Shown here piece after piece: positions 17,129 to 30,080 of a stretch of 47,197 bases of DNA. The notes beneath the pieces are model-generated. The model was not told where the DNA came from and searched no databases. It saw nothing but the letters and a program-made list of their open reading frames with translations. The position numbers and the translations under genes were made by a program. The DNA lies in NCBI GenBank assembly GCA_902515205.1, contig CABXTU010000006.1, positions 1-47,197 of the forward strand, in the 5' to 3' direction. Within the stretch, counting starts at the first letter, position 1; the number at the start of each line of letters is the position of its first letter. The DNA comes from an uncultured Pelagibacteraceae bacterium. Lineage in GTDB: Bacteria; Pseudomonadota; Alphaproteobacteria; Pelagibacterales; Pelagibacteraceae.

Positions 17129-20002
17129 ATGCCATCAATTAAAAATCTAGAATTTGAAAAAACAGCATTTTTAAGTAAAGCAAATAGTGCTTTCATAGAA
17201 GAAATGTACGGCAAGTTTATTGCTAATGATCCAAATTTACCTGAAAGTTGGAAAAATTATTTTCAAGAAATTGGAGAAGAATTAGATGTTATTGTAAAAG
17301 AGTTAAACGGTCCATCATGGAGTCCTTCCCAAAAAATTTCTTTACAAAAAAACCAAAAAAAGATTACTCAAATTGATAAATCAAGTGATGAAGAAATCAC
17401 AAATTCAAATGCAAATTCAATTAAGGCAGTGGCTATGATTAGGTCTTATAGACAAAGAGGACATCTTATTGCAAAATTAGATCCTTTAGAAATGCTTAAA
17501 GCAGATTATCTTGAAGAACTTCATCCAGAGTCTTATGGATTTAGCAAAGACGATTATTCAAAAAAAATTTTTCTAGATGGAGTAATTAATAAACAATATT
17601 CAAACATAAAAGAAATTCTTAAATTTTTAAGGGATAAATATTGTGGCTCTATTGGGTATGAGTATATGCATATTGCTAACCCTACAGAGAGAAAATGGTT
17701 TAGGGATAGGGTCGAAAAAGCAGATGATTTTAAGTTTACTCAGAATGGAAAAAAAGCAATTCTTAATAAATTAATACAAGCTGAAGGTTTTGAAAAATTC
17801 TTACATACAAAATATGTTGGTACAAAAAGATTTGGTCTTGATGGTGGTGAGAGTTTAATCCCTGCCCTTGAACAAATAATTAAAATTGGAGGTCAATCAA
17901 AAATTAAAGAAGTAAAAATTGGAATGTCACATAGAGGTAGATTGAATGTATTGGCTAATGTTCTGCAAAAATCATATAAAAGGATATTTAATGAATTTGC
18001 GGGAGAGATAAATTCTGATACAGAAGATGATACTGGAGATGTTAAATATCATCTAGGTGCTTCGTCTAATAGAGATTTTGATGGAAATTTAGTTCATGTT
18101 AGTTTGACAGATAATCCGTCTCATTTGGAGGCTGTAAATCCAGTTGTTCTTGGTCAAACAAGAGCGAAACAATTTTTTCATAAAGATAAGGAAAGAAAAA
18201 AAGTAATTCCAATATTAATTCATGGTGACGCAGCTTTTGCAGGACAAGGAGTTGTAGCAGAATGCTTTGCTATGTCAGGCTTACCTGGCCATAATACAGG
18301 GGGTACAATTCATATAATTATAAATAATCAAATAGGTTTTACAACAAGCCCGAGATTTGCTAGATCTTCTCCTTATCCTTCAGACGTAGCAAAAATGGTC
18401 GAAGCACCCATTATTCATGTAAATGGTGATGACCCAGAGGCAGTAGTTTATGCTGCTAGAATAGCTACCGATTTTAGATTAAGATTTAACAGAGACGTAG
18501 TAATAGATTTAATTTGTTACAGAAGATTTGGTCACAATGAAGGAGATGAGCCATCTTTTACTCAACCCCTTATGTATAAGAAAATACGCTCTCATCCATC
18601 TTCAATAAAAGTTTATGGTCAAAAGCTTGTTAGTGAAGGCTCTATATCAAATGACTTTTTAAACAGTGAAATTAAAAAATTTAAAAATTTATTAGATGAT
18701 CAATTCAAAAATGCTAAGAATTATAAGCCAAAAATAGAATGGTTTGAAGGTACTTGGTCTCAATACAAACCAGAAAAAGGTAAAGATAAAAGAGGTGTAA
18801 CTGGTTATGACACTAAAAAATTAAAGGAAATTTCTAATAGAATTAATTCGATACCTAATGAAATGAATATTCATAAAACTATCTCAAAAATTTTAGATAA
18901 TAGGAAGCTGTCTGTTTCTAACGAAAAAAAAATTGATTGGTCAACTGCAGAATCTCTTGCCTTTGGTTCATTGTTAGAGGAAGGATATCCAGTTAGGTTG
19001 GTGGGTCAAGATACTGGCAGGGGAACATTTAGCCAAAGACACTCAGTCTTAAGAAATCAATTAGATAATTCGAGATATGTACCTCTGAACAATATATCAA
19101 CTAACCAAAAAAATTTTGAGGTGGTAGATAGTTTTTTGTCAGAGCTAGCTGTTTTAGGTTTTGAATATGGTTATAGTTTAGTAGAACCAAATACTCTAAC
19201 ATTATGGGAAGCACAGTTTGGTGATTTTGCAAATGGTGCTCAGGTTGTTATTGATCAATTTATTGCATCAGGCGAAAGAAAATGGTCTAGAGCTTCAGGG
19301 TTGGTTATGTTATTGCCTCATGGATATGAAGGTCAAGGTCCAGAGCATTCATCGGCTAGATTAGAAAGATTTTTACAATTATGTTCAAATGACAATATGC
19401 AAGTAATGAATTGTACTTCACCATCGAACTATTTTCATGCACTGAGAAGACAGATGCACAGAGATTTTAGAAAACCTTTGATAATAATGACCCCAAAATC
19501 TTTATTACGTCATAAGTTTTGTGTGTCAGATTTGGAGGATTTTAGTAAAGAAAATTCGTTTCATAGAGTTTTATGGGATCACGCTATAGATCCTAAAACA
19601 AAGGGATTTATAAAATTAAAGAAATCAATTGAAATAAAAAAAGTAATTTTGTGTTCAGGCAAAATATATTTTGATTTACTTGAAGCCAGAGAAAAATTAA
19701 AAAGAGATGATGTTGTTTTTTATAGAATAGAGCAACTTTATCCTTTCCCCGCTAAGGCTCTTGTAAAAGAACTTAAACCTTATGCTAAAACTGCCCAGTT
19801 TTACTGGTGTCAGGAAGAACCAAAAAATATGGGAGCTTGGTTTTCTGTTAGAGATTATATCCAATGGACATTAGATAATATTAAGGCTAATAATAATCAA
19901 ATTTCTTATATTGGAAGAAGTCCAGATGCATCACCTGCAACAGGATATATGAAAAGACATATCTCTCAACAGCAAGAAATTATTAAAAATGTTTTTAAGT
20001 AA
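17129..20002 (+). CDS. sucA: 2-Oxoglutarate dehydrogenase E1 component
   Basis: SucA is the thiamine-diphosphate enzyme that decarboxylates 2-oxoglutarate and passes the succinyl group to SucB. The 957 residues open with an N-terminal segment ending in LPESWKNYFQ, which in the family docks the partner subunits. GMSHRGRLNVLANVL follows, then GDAAFAGQGVVAE through INNQIGFTT, which is the ThDP/Mg site. The C-terminal transketolase-like half has LPHGYEGQGPEHSSARLERFLQ. Length is normal for the family. It precedes sucB by 6 bases. Confidence 0.98.
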   Translation: MPSIKNLEFEKTAFLSKANSAFIEEMYGKFIANDPNLPESWKNYFQEIGEELDVIVKELNGPSWSPSQKISLQKNQKKITQIDKSSDEEITNSNANSIKAVAMIRSYRQRGHLIAKLDPLEMLKADYLEELHPESYGFSKDDYSKKIFLDGVINKQYSNIKEILKFLRDKYCGSIGYEYMHIANPTERKWFRDRVEKADDFKFTQNGKKAILNKLIQAEGFEKFLHTKYVGTKRFGLDGGESLIPALEQIIKIGGQSKIKEVKIGMSHRGRLNVLANVLQKSYKRIFNEFAGEINSDTEDDTGDVKYHLGASSNRDFDGNLVHVSLTDNPSHLEAVNPVVLGQTRAKQFFHKDKERKKVIPILIHGDAAFAGQGVVAECFAMSGLPGHNTGGTIHIIINNQIGFTTSPRFARSSPYPSDVAKMVEAPIIHVNGDDPEAVVYAARIATDFRLRFNRDVVIDLICYRRFGHNEGDEPSFTQPLMYKKIRSHPSSIKVYGQKLVSEGSISNDFLNSEIKKFKNLLDDQFKNAKNYKPKIEWFEGTWSQYKPEKGKDKRGVTGYDTKKLKEISNRINSIPNEMNIHKTISKILDNRKLSVSNEKKIDWSTAESLAFGSLLEEGYPVRLVGQDTGRGTFSQRHSVLRNQLDNSRYVPLNNISTNQKNFEVVDSFLSELAVLGFEYGYSLVEPNTLTLWEAQFGDFANGAQVVIDQFIASGERKWSRASGLVMLLPHGYEGQGPEHSSARLERFLQLCSNDNMQVMNCTSPSNYFHALRRQMHRDFRKPLIIMTPKSLLRHKFCVSDLEDFSKENSFHRVLWDHAIDPKTKGFIKLKKSIEIKKVILCSGKIYFDLLEAREKLKRDDVVFYRIEQLYPFPAKALVKELKPYAKTAQFYWCQEEPKNMGAWFSVRDYIQWTLDNIKANNNQISYIGRSPDASPATGYMKRHISQQQEIIKNVFK

Positions 20003-20008
20003 ATTATA

Positions 20009-21331
20009 ATGAGTGAGAAAATTTTGGTTCCAGTCCTTGGCGAAAGTATTACAGAGGCAACTGTTTCAAAGTGGTTAAAAAATGAAGGTGATACAGTTGA
20101 TGCTGATGAACCGGTAGTAGAATTGGAAACTGATAAAGTTAATTTGGAGGTCCCTTCTCCAATATCAGGTGTATTAACTAATATAAACTCAAAAGATGGG
20201 TCAGTTGTTGAAGTTGGATCTTTATTGGGATCAGTATCAGAAAATGAAACCAATCCAGAAAAAGAGACTGAGATAGAAAAAACTGAACCAAAGATTAAAG
20301 AGAATAATGTAATTAAATTAGAACCACAAAATGAAAAAAAGGAACTAGAAATTTTTGATGAAAAAATTAGTGAAGATGAAATTGAAGATAAAACCGAGAA
20401 AAGACCAATAGATAAACCACTTGTTCTCACAGAGGAAATTGAGGAGGAAAAATTAACAAAAGAGACTGAAACTGGTCAATCTTTATCTCCGGCTGTTAGA
20501 AAAATTGTTAATGAAAACAATATTGATATTAAATCTGTTAAAGGATCTGGAAAAGATGGAAGAGTTTTAAAAGGTGATCTAATAAATTTAATGGGCGTTA
20601 ATCCTCCTCCTTCAGAGAGAAAAGTTAAATTTGGTCAAGAAGAAAGAATTAAGATGACCAGATTAAGACAAACTATTGCTAAGAGACTAAAACAAGCACA
20701 AGAAAATGCGGCGTTATTAACTACATTTAATGAAGTTGATATGACAAGTATTATGGATATGAGAAAAGACAATCAGGAAGATTTTAAAAGTCGATATGGA
20801 GTAAAATTAGGACTAATGTCATTTTTTGTTAAAGCCTGCGTTGTAGCTTTAAAAAATTTTCCTGTAGTAAATGCAGAAATAGAGGGTGATGAAATAATTT
20901 ATAAAAATTACTATAACATAAGTTTTGCTGTAGGCACTGATAAGGGATTAGTTGTTCCAGTGCTAAAAAATGCAGATGAATTATCTTTTTCAGATATAGA
21001 GAAAAATATTATAGAAATTTCTGAAAAAGCAAGAAATGGTAAACTTACAATTGAGGATCTCCAAGGTGGGACTTTCACCATAAGTAATGGGGGTGTTTAC
21101 GGCTCAATGTTATCAACTCCAATACTAAATTTACCGCAGTCAGGTGTTTTGGGGATGCATAATATGGTTGAAAGACCAGTGGTAATAAATAACGAAATTA
21201 AAATTAGACCAATTATGTATTTAGCATTATCTTATGATCACAGAATTATTGATGGAAAAGAATCTGTCTCTTTTTTAAAAATGATAAAAGAAAATTTAGA
21301 GGACCCTAGAAGATTATTTTTAGATATTTAA
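20009..21331 (+). CDS. sucB: 2-Oxoglutarate dehydrogenase E2 (dihydrolipoyl succinyltransferase)
   Basis: SucB is the core of the complex and moves succinyl groups from lipoate to CoA. The 440 residues hold one lipoyl domain (1-75, lipoyl Lys43 in [10 protein letters not shown]), then a long acidic Glu/Lys linker (about 78-150). A peripheral subunit-binding domain lies near 155-190 ([20 protein letters not shown]), followed by the catalytic domain with [11 protein letters not shown] (His411, Asp415). The TFNEVDMT motif supports a succinyltransferase rather than an acetyltransferase. The stop is directly followed by lpd. Confidence 0.97.
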   Translation: MSEKILVPVLGESITEATVSKWLKNEGDTVDADEPVVELETDKVNLEVPSPISGVLTNINSKDGSVVEVGSLLGSVSENETNPEKETEIEKTEPKIKENNVIKLEPQNEKKELEIFDEKISEDEIEDKTEKRPIDKPLVLTEEIEEEKLTKETETGQSLSPAVRKIVNENNIDIKSVKGSGKDGRVLKGDLINLMGVNPPPSERKVKFGQEERIKMTRLRQTIAKRLKQAQENAALLTTFNEVDMTSIMDMRKDNQEDFKSRYGVKLGLMSFFVKACVVALKNFPVVNAEIEGDEIIYKNYYNISFAVGTDKGLVVPVLKNADELSFSDIEKNIIEISEKARNGKLTIEDLQGGTFTISNGGVYGSMLSTPILNLPQSGVLGMHNMVERPVVINNEIKIRPIMYLALSYDHRIIDGKESVSFLKMIKENLEDPRRLFLDI

Positions 21332-22732
21332 ATGTTAGATAAATTTCAAGCAATTGTAATAGGTGGTGGTCCAGGAGGGTATGTTTGTGCAATAAGGCTT
21401 GCGCAATTAGGACTTAAAACTGCGTGTATAGAATCGAGAGGATCGTTAGGAGGGACATGTTTAAATGTTGGCTGTATTCCTTCCAAAAGTTTATTAAATC
21501 TTTCAGATGAGTTTCATAAGGTTCAGCATTTATCAAATAAAGGTATCGAAATTGGAGAAGTGAAACTTAATTTAGCAAAAATGATGCAAAGCAAAGATAA
21601 AGCTGTTACAGTTTTAACTAAGGGAGTAGAGTTTTTACTAAAAAAAAATAAGGTAACTTATTTTAAAGGTATAGGAAGTTTCAAATCCAAAAATGAAATA
21701 TCTATAAAAGATGAGAAAGACAATGAAACTCTAATCTTTGGTGATAAAATAGTAATTGCTACAGGTTCTGTACCAGTCTCATTACCAGGTATTGAATTTG
21801 ATGAAAAAACAATTGTTTCTTCAACTGGAGTTTTAAAATTGGACCAAGTTCCAAAAAAAATGGTCGTAGTAGGTGGTGGCTATATTGGACTAGAAATGGG
21901 ATCTGTCTGGTCAAGATTAGGCACCGAAGTAGAGGTAGTAGAATTTTTAGATCACATCACACCAGGTATGGATAAAGAGATTTCAAGTGAATTTATGAAG
22001 GTTTTAAAAAAACAAGGAATAAAATTTTATATGCAGCACAAGGTCGAAAAAATAAAAAAAGATAAGTCAGAGGCTATTGTTTCAACAAAAGATATGAATG
22101 GAACCTCAAAAGATTTTAAAACTGATGTTGTATTAATTTCTGTTGGTAGAAAACCAAATACAAAAGGATTAGATCTTGAAAAAGTTGGAGTTGAATTAGA
22201 TGATAAAAAAAGAGTGAAAACTAATAAGAGTTTTCAAACTAATTTAGATAATGTTTATGCCATTGGAGATGTAATAACTGGACCTATGCTCGCACATAAA
22301 GCAGAGGATGAAGGGGTTGCTGTTGCAGAAATTATTGCAGGTCAATCAGGCCATGTTAACTATGATACTATACCTGGAGTTATTTATACCAGTCCAGAGG
22401 TTGCTTGTATTGGTAAAACTGAAGAGCAATTAAAAGAAAAAAATATTAAATATAAAATAGGTAAGTTCTCATTTATGGCGAATTCAAGAGCAAAAGCAAT
22501 TGATGATGTAGAAGGTTTTGTAAAAATTTTAGCAGATGAAAAAACTGATAAAGTACTAGGAGCACATCTTATAGGACCACATGCAGGTGAATTAATTGCT
22601 GAAATAGGAATTGCAATGGAATTTGGTGCTAGTTCTGAGGATATTGCTAGAACCTGCCATGCTCACCCTACTTTCTCAGAAGCGGTAAAAGAGGCAGCAT
22701 TATCTGTAGATAAAAGAGCAATACACTCTTAA
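21332..22732 (+). CDS. lpd: Dihydrolipoamide dehydrogenase (E3)
   Basis: This FAD enzyme reoxidises dihydrolipoamide with NAD+. The 466 residues contain GGGPGGYVCA near 11-20 for FAD. The redox disulfide Cys43/Cys48 is in GGTCLNVGCIPSK, and a second dinucleotide motif VVGGGYIGLEMG binds NAD. AIGDVITGPMLAHKAEDEG is also present, and HAHPTFSEA near the C-terminus holds the catalytic His. It directly follows sucB, so it serves the oxoglutarate complex and may be shared with pyruvate dehydrogenase or glycine cleavage. Confidence 0.98.
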   Translation: MLDKFQAIVIGGGPGGYVCAIRLAQLGLKTACIESRGSLGGTCLNVGCIPSKSLLNLSDEFHKVQHLSNKGIEIGEVKLNLAKMMQSKDKAVTVLTKGVEFLLKKNKVTYFKGIGSFKSKNEISIKDEKDNETLIFGDKIVIATGSVPVSLPGIEFDEKTIVSSTGVLKLDQVPKKMVVVGGGYIGLEMGSVWSRLGTEVEVVEFLDHITPGMDKEISSEFMKVLKKQGIKFYMQHKVEKIKKDKSEAIVSTKDMNGTSKDFKTDVVLISVGRKPNTKGLDLEKVGVELDDKKRVKTNKSFQTNLDNVYAIGDVITGPMLAHKAEDEGVAVAEIIAGQSGHVNYDTIPGVIYTSPEVACIGKTEEQLKEKNIKYKIGKFSFMANSRAKAIDDVEGFVKILADEKTDKVLGAHLIGPHAGELIAEIGIAMEFGASSEDIARTCHAHPTFSEAVKEAALSVDKRAIHS

Positions 22733-22754
22733 TATATTTTCATATTATCTAAGT

Positions 22755-24710
22755 ATGAAGTTTCCGATTCTTTTACCAAATATATTTAATTATCCATTCA
22801 CTTATGAAAGTGAGCTTAAATTAAAAGTAGGAGAATTTGTTGAAGTCCCATTTGGTAAATCAAAAATAGTAGGAGTAGTCTGGGATGAATTTGAAAAAAA
22901 AAAAGATAAAAGTTTTAAGATTAAAAAGATAATAAAAAAAATTAATATCCCACAATTGAAAAAAAGCACTTTAGATTTTTTAAATTGGTTTTCTAAATAC
23001 AATATTGTTCCAAAAGGTATGGCTTTAAAACTCATATTATTGAGTGGCAAACCTGTTGAAAAAATAGATGAAAGTTTATTCTTAAATTTTACATCTAAAA
23101 AGAAAGAAAATTTTTTAGAATTAACAAAAGAGCAAAAAAAATGTTTGAGCCAAATTAATGACTCAAATAATAAATTTAATGTTCATGTTTTGCAAGGCAC
23201 TACAGGATCAGGAAAAACTATCGTTTATTTTGAGGCACTTAAAAAAATTTTAGAAAAAGGATTTCAAGGATTAATTATGTTACCTGAAATTGGATTAACA
23301 AGTGAATTTGAAAAAAAATTCATCGAATTTTTTGGTTTTAATCCTGCAATATGGCATTCTAGTATTACAAAAAAAAAAAGGGAAATCGTTTGGAGTGGAG
23401 TTGTAGCTGGAAAAATAAAAGTTGTAATAGGTGCAAGATCCTCATTATTTTTACCTTTTAAAAAATTAGGGTTAATAATAGTGGATGAAGAACACGATCA
23501 ATCTTACAAACAAGATGAGGGAGTGATTTACAATGCAAGAGATATGGCAATTTCAAGAGCATCATTTGAAAATATTCCAATAAATTTGATTACCTCTGTG
23601 CCATCAATAGAAACTTATGAAAATATAAAAAAAAAGAAATATAAGATTTCAAAATTAGAAAAGCGTTATCAAAACGCGTCATTCCCAAACTATGAAATAA
23701 TTAATTTAAATAATGTTAAATTAGAGAAACAATCATGGATCTCTAAAGAAATTATAGAAAAAGTTAATTCTCATCTTAAAAAAAAAAATCAAGTACTTTT
23801 TTTTTTAAATAGGAGAGGATTTTCACCAAACGTTTTATGTAAAAAATGTTTTAATAGTTATTCATGTCCTAACTGTGCAATAAATTTGGTTTATCATAAA
23901 AGAAAAGATAGTTTATTATGTCATTATTGCGGCTTTAAATCTTCTTTAAAGAGAAACTGTCTCAAAGAAGGTGATTGTAATTTTATATTTAGTGGACCAG
24001 GAGTTGAAAGAATTTATGAGGAAGTCAAAAAGAATTTTCCCTCAAAAAAAGTTGAGATTTTTTCAAGCGATACAATGAACAGAAAGAGTTCAAAAGAAAA
24101 ATTAGAAAAAATAGTTAAAAATGAAATACATATTTTAATTGGAACACAATTGATTTCAAAAGGTTTTCATTTTCCAAGTCTAAATTGTATAGTTGTCATA
24201 GATATTGATTTATCTTCTAATGGTCACGATTTGAGGAGTGCAGAAAAAAATTTACAATTGTATCATCAGTTATCTGGAAGAGCAGGACGTACTGGTCAGC
24301 CTTCAACAGTTTATTTTCAAACCTATAATACAAACACAAAAATGATTTCAGATATCACAAATAGTAATCCTGATATTTTTTTAGAAAAAGAAGTAGAAAT
24401 TAGAAAGGAAAATAACCTTCCTCCTTTTCAAAGATTTATTTCTTTAATTTTAACTGGTGATGATGAAATTAAATTAGAGAAAGAGGCATTGAAATTTAAA
24501 ATATTTATTCAACATAAGGTATTAGGTGAAATTTTAGGACCAGTAAGTGCACCAATATTTAGACTTAAAAAAAAATATAGAGTGAGATTATTAGTGAGAG
24601 GCTCTAAAACACTTAAATTACAAAACTCAATAGCAATATTAATAGCAAATTACAAATTCTCAGGTGGAATAAAACTTTCAGTTGATGTTGATCCAATTAA
24701 CTTCAATTAA
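22755..24710 (+). CDS. priA: Primosomal protein N' (replication restart helicase PriA)
   Basis: PriA reloads the replisome at stalled forks. The 651 residues are shorter than the roughly 730 of E. coli PriA but contain all main parts. The N-terminal DNA-binding region is followed by Walker A LQGTTGSGKT (146-155) and the DEEH Walker B (VDEEHDQSYKQDEG). The zinc-binding insertion has CKKC, CPNC and CHYC pairs followed by two further Cys, and the C-terminal helicase motif is LSGRAGRTGQPS. The shortening looks like general compaction. Position immediately before the F1 ATP synthase genes is common in alphaproteobacteria. It begins 22 bases after lpd with no visible terminator. Confidence 0.95.
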   Translation: MKFPILLPNIFNYPFTYESELKLKVGEFVEVPFGKSKIVGVVWDEFEKKKDKSFKIKKIIKKINIPQLKKSTLDFLNWFSKYNIVPKGMALKLILLSGKPVEKIDESLFLNFTSKKKENFLELTKEQKKCLSQINDSNNKFNVHVLQGTTGSGKTIVYFEALKKILEKGFQGLIMLPEIGLTSEFEKKFIEFFGFNPAIWHSSITKKKREIVWSGVVAGKIKVVIGARSSLFLPFKKLGLIIVDEEHDQSYKQDEGVIYNARDMAISRASFENIPINLITSVPSIETYENIKKKKYKISKLEKRYQNASFPNYEIINLNNVKLEKQSWISKEIIEKVNSHLKKKNQVLFFLNRRGFSPNVLCKKCFNSYSCPNCAINLVYHKRKDSLLCHYCGFKSSLKRNCLKEGDCNFIFSGPGVERIYEEVKKNFPSKKVEIFSSDTMNRKSSKEKLEKIVKNEIHILIGTQLISKGFHFPSLNCIVVIDIDLSSNGHDLRSAEKNLQLYHQLSGRAGRTGQPSTVYFQTYNTNTKMISDITNSNPDIFLEKEVEIRKENNLPPFQRFISLILTGDDEIKLEKEALKFKIFIQHKVLGEILGPVSAPIFRLKKKYRVRLLVRGSKTLKLQNSIAILIANYKFSGGIKLSVDVDPINFN

Positions 24711-24756
24711 ACTGGAAAAAAAGTCATTTTTAATAGATGTGCCACTTGAAGACTAT

Positions 24757-24785
24757 TTGTTCATATGTTAATTAAACCCTAAATT
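24757..24785 (+). promoter_or_regulatory. Weak candidate promoter for the atpHAGDC operon
   Basis: TTGTTC (24757-24762), a 17-base spacer and TAAATT (24780-24785) lie in the 110-base gap between priA and the preferred atpH start at 24821. Match quality is only moderate on both hexamers, but this is the largest gap in the region and the operon must be strongly expressed. If correct, the transcript would begin near 24792, leaving the upstream TTG at 24788 outside it. Confidence 0.3.
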
Positions 24786-24820
24786 TATTGTTAATCATCA
24801 ACTTTTTAAAAGGTAATCAA

Positions 24821-25378
24821 TTGAGTAAAAATAAAGAATTTTCAAGCACATCATCAAGTAGATACTCTTTAGCTTTATTTGAGCTTGGGGAGGAATTAAA
24901 TTTGCTTAAAAATATAGAAGAAAATTCTTTATTATTCTTAGATTTAATTTCACATAGCGATGACTTTAAAAATTCTATTAAAGATCCAACCTTGAATCAA
25001 AGAGATTTAACAAATGTTATTAGTAAGTTGTCTGATATTTACAATTTTGAATCATTATTTATAAATTTTATTAATTTTTTAATATTTAAAAGAAGATTTT
25101 TTTATGTAGAAAAAATATTAAAAAACTTCAACGAAATTTGTTCAGAAAAAAGAGGAGAGATTAAAGCAGCGATAAACTCTGCTAAAAAATTATCTACAGA
25201 TGAAATTAAGAAGATTACAGAAGAATTATCTAATACTTTTAAATCAAAAATTAAATTAGATTATAATTACGATAAAAGTTTAATTGGAGGATTGGTCGTG
25301 CAAGTTGGTAGTACAATGATTGATACTTCCATAAAAAGTAAGTTACAGCAAATTGAAAACAGAATGATTGGAGCGTAA
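24821..25378 (+). CDS. atpH: ATP synthase F1 delta subunit
   Basis: The delta subunit links the F1 head to the peripheral stalk. With TTG at 24821 as start the product is 185 residues. An AAAAGG sequence lies seven bases before this TTG, and the N-terminus then reads [22 protein letters not shown], matching the usual S.RYA.ALFEL pattern of the family. The upstream in-frame TTG at 24788 adds 11 residues without an SD and is less likely. The C-terminal [28 protein letters not shown] is the OSCP/delta signature. It ends one base before the atpA ATG. Confidence 0.95.
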   Translation: MSKNKEFSSTSSSRYSLALFELGEELNLLKNIEENSLLFLDLISHSDDFKNSIKDPTLNQRDLTNVISKLSDIYNFESLFINFINFLIFKRRFFYVEKILKNFNEICSEKRGEIKAAINSAKKLSTDEIKKITEELSNTFKSKIKLDYNYDKSLIGGLVVQVGSTMIDTSIKSKLQQIENRMIGA

Positions 25379-25379
25379 A

Positions 25380-26915
25380 ATGGAAATAAATCCTTCAGAA
25401 GTAACAAAGATTTTAAAAGAGCAAATAAAAAATTTTGGTGAAAAAGCAGAGGTTTCAGAGGTTGGACAAGTTTTGTCTGTAGGTGATGGTATAGCAAGAA
25501 TTTATGGTTTGGATAATGTTCAGGCTGGGGAGATGGTAGAATTTTCTGATGGTTCAAAAGGTATGGCTTTAAACTTGGAAAGTGAAAATGTAGGAGTTGT
25601 AATTTTTGGTGATGATAGAAATATTAAAGAAGGCGATGTTGTAAAAAGAACAGGTAGCATTGTAGATACACCTGTAGGAAAAGAATTATTAGGAAGAGTA
25701 GTTGATGGTTTGGGTAACCCAATTGATGGAAAAGGAGTTTTAGACAAAGGAATTAAAAAAAGTAGGGTTGAGGTAAAAGCCCCAGGAATTATTCCAAGGC
25801 AATCGGTAAGTGAGCCAATGCAAACAGGCTTAAAATCGATTGATAGTTTAGTGCCTGTTGGCAGAGGGCAAAGAGAGCTGATTATTGGTGACAGGCAAAC
25901 TGGTAAGACTGCAGTAGCCATTGATGCAATAATTAATCAAAAAAAAATTAACGAGACTGATGATGAAAAACAAAAACTTTATTGTATTTATGTTGCAGTA
26001 GGACAGAAGAGATCAACAGTAAGACAAATTCAAAAAACCTTAGAGGAAGCTGGAGCAATGGAGTACACAACAATTGTTGCTGCTACAGCATCTGATTCTG
26101 CTCCTCTTCAATTTTTAGCTCCATATACAGGATGTGCAATGGGTGAATTCTTTAGAGATAATGGAATGCATGCACTAATTATTTACGATGATTTATCAAA
26201 ACAGGCCGTAGCTTACAGACAGATGTCACTTTTGCTCAGAAGACCTCCAGGAAGAGAAGCTTATCCAGGAGACGTATTTTACTTACATAGCAGACTGCTT
26301 GAAAGAGCTGCTAAATTAAGTGACGAGCACGGAGGGGGATCTTTAACAGCATTACCAATTATTGAAACTCAGGGTGGGGATGTGTCTGCTTTCATTCCTA
26401 CCAATGTAATCTCAATTACTGATGGTCAAATATTTTTAGAAACAGAACTTTTTAACCAAGGCATAAGACCAGCAATTAATGTTGGTTTATCCGTTTCAAG
26501 AGTTGGGTCTTCTGCACAAACTAAAGCAATGAAAAAGGTTTCAGGCTCAATGAAATTGGAGTTAGCTCAATACAGGGAAATGGCTGCTTTTGCTCAATTT
26601 GGTTCTGATTTAGATGCATCAACGCAGCAACTTTTGAATAGAGGATCAAAATTAACTGAACTCCTTAAACAAAAACAATATTCACCTATGACAGTAGCCG
26701 AGCAAGTTGTTTCAGTCTTTTGTGGAGTGAAAGGTTATTTGGATGATATTGATTTGAAAGATATTGCTGAGTTTGAAAATAAAATCATTGAACAATGCAA
26801 ATCTGATAAACCAGAGATAATCGAGTCAATTCAAAGCTCAGGTAAACTAGAAGAGGATAAAGAAAAGTTACTTGTTGAAATAATTTCTAAATTAAAGGAA
26901 AATTTTAAATCTTAG
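25380..26915 (+). CDS. atpA: ATP synthase F1 alpha subunit
   Basis: This is the regulatory nucleotide-binding subunit of the F1 hexamer, 511 residues from ATG at 25380 (SD GGAG six bases upstream, inside the end of atpH). Walker A GDRQTGKT is at 170-177. [22 protein letters not shown] and the alpha-subunit arginine finger region [10 protein letters not shown] follow. Length is standard. A start four codons earlier (25368, TTG) would overlap atpH and lacks support. Confidence 0.98.
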   Translation: MEINPSEVTKILKEQIKNFGEKAEVSEVGQVLSVGDGIARIYGLDNVQAGEMVEFSDGSKGMALNLESENVGVVIFGDDRNIKEGDVVKRTGSIVDTPVGKELLGRVVDGLGNPIDGKGVLDKGIKKSRVEVKAPGIIPRQSVSEPMQTGLKSIDSLVPVGRGQRELIIGDRQTGKTAVAIDAIINQKKINETDDEKQKLYCIYVAVGQKRSTVRQIQKTLEEAGAMEYTTIVAATASDSAPLQFLAPYTGCAMGEFFRDNGMHALIIYDDLSKQAVAYRQMSLLLRRPPGREAYPGDVFYLHSRLLERAAKLSDEHGGGSLTALPIIETQGGDVSAFIPTNVISITDGQIFLETELFNQGIRPAINVGLSVSRVGSSAQTKAMKKVSGSMKLELAQYREMAAFAQFGSDLDASTQQLLNRGSKLTELLKQKQYSPMTVAEQVVSVFCGVKGYLDDIDLKDIAEFENKIIEQCKSDKPEIIESIQSSGKLEEDKEKLLVEIISKLKENFKS

Positions 26916-26921
26916 TTAATT

Positions 26922-29217
<2,296 letters not shown>

Positions 29218-29218
<1 letters not shown>

Positions 29219-29610
29219 TGAGTGAAGAATTTAAAATTGAAATAATTGATCCAGAAAAATTATTTTTTTCAAAGGAGGGCATTACCGAGGCTGTAGTGCC
29301 TGCTTATGAAGGAGAGATGGGAATACTAAAGGATCATATCTCTATAATTTCCTTTTTAAAACCTGGAATAATTACGATTTATGCCGAATCTTTAGAGGAA
29401 AAATTTTATGTAGAGGATGGAATAGTTGAATTCAAAGATAATAATTTGTCCATTTTAACAAGCTCTATTTTTAATTTAAAAGATGCAAAAAAAGACAAAT
29501 TACAAGACTTACTTAATTTGGCTGAAGAGGAAGCAAATAACACAGAAATAAATGATCAATCAAAATATTTAATTAATCAAAAGATTGAAGTTTTAAAATC
29601 ACTTAATTAA
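29218..29610 (+). CDS. atpC: ATP synthase F1 epsilon subunit
   Basis: The epsilon subunit attaches to the central stalk and can inhibit ATP hydrolysis. The 130 residues show the N-terminal beta-sandwich (EIIDPEKLFFSKEG, VPAYEGEMGILKDHISIISFLKPG) and a short helical C-terminal part. It closes atpHAGDC. The F0 genes are not in the window, consistent with the split F1/F0 operons of alphaproteobacteria. The last bases overlap the convergent rppH gene by 8 bases. Confidence 0.96.
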
Positions 29611-30079
29611 TAATTTTTTTAACTTTTTTTTTAAGTTCCTTGTAAACGTGAAGTTTAAAATCAACTACCACTTCAGTAATCATATCTAAATCTATCCATT
29701 TCCATTGGAAAAATTCGGGTTTATTTGTTTTTATATTTATTTCGTTATCATTCCCTAAATATCGCATCAAAAACCACTTTTGTTTTTGGCCTTTATATTT
29801 ACCTTTCCACACAATGCCCAATAAGCGGTCAGGAAGTTCATAGATTATAGTGCCGTCTAATTCTTCAATAAGCGTAACATTTTTAATGCTTGTTTCCTCT
29901 TCTAACTCTCTATATGCAGCTGACAAAGGATCTTCATCATCATCTATTCCGCCCTGAGGCATCTGCCAAAAATTTTTAGGATTATCAATTCTTTTTGCTA
30001 CAAAAACTTTATTTTCTTTATTTAAAACTATAATACCCACACCATTTCTAAGAGGGAGATTCTTGTACTTCTCTTTCAT
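29603..30079 (-). CDS. rppH: RNA pyrophosphohydrolase RppH (Nudix)
   Basis: RppH removes pyrophosphate from the 5' end of mRNA and so triggers decay. The 158 residues start PLRNGVGIIVLN after a short N-terminus and contain the Nudix box GGIDDDEDPLSAAYRELEEET (about 43-63) with the metal-binding REXXEE. FWQMPQGGID is the RppH-type lead-in to the box. The start is one base after the ctp stop. Assignment as RppH rather than a diadenosine polyphosphatase is by the WQMPQGG signature and length. Confidence 0.92.
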   Translation of the reverse strand: MKEKYKNLPLRNGVGIIVLNKENKVFVAKRIDNPKNFWQMPQGGIDDDEDPLSAAYRELEEETSIKNVTLIEELDGTIIYELPDRLLGIVWKGKYKGQKQKWFLMRYLGNDNEINIKTNKPEFFQWKWIDLDMITEVVVDFKLHVYKELKKKVKKIIN

Positions 30080-30080
30080 C

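Noticed and set aside
19966-20430. A 154-codon open frame on the minus strand opposite the sucB start
   Set aside because: It mirrors the lipoyl domain and acidic linker of sucB; the Ser/Phe-rich product is what antisense of Glu/Lys codons gives, and sucB is certain.
25520-25921. A 133-codon minus-strand frame inside atpA
   Set aside because: Opposite the nucleotide-binding domain of AtpA; no SD, no recognisable motif.
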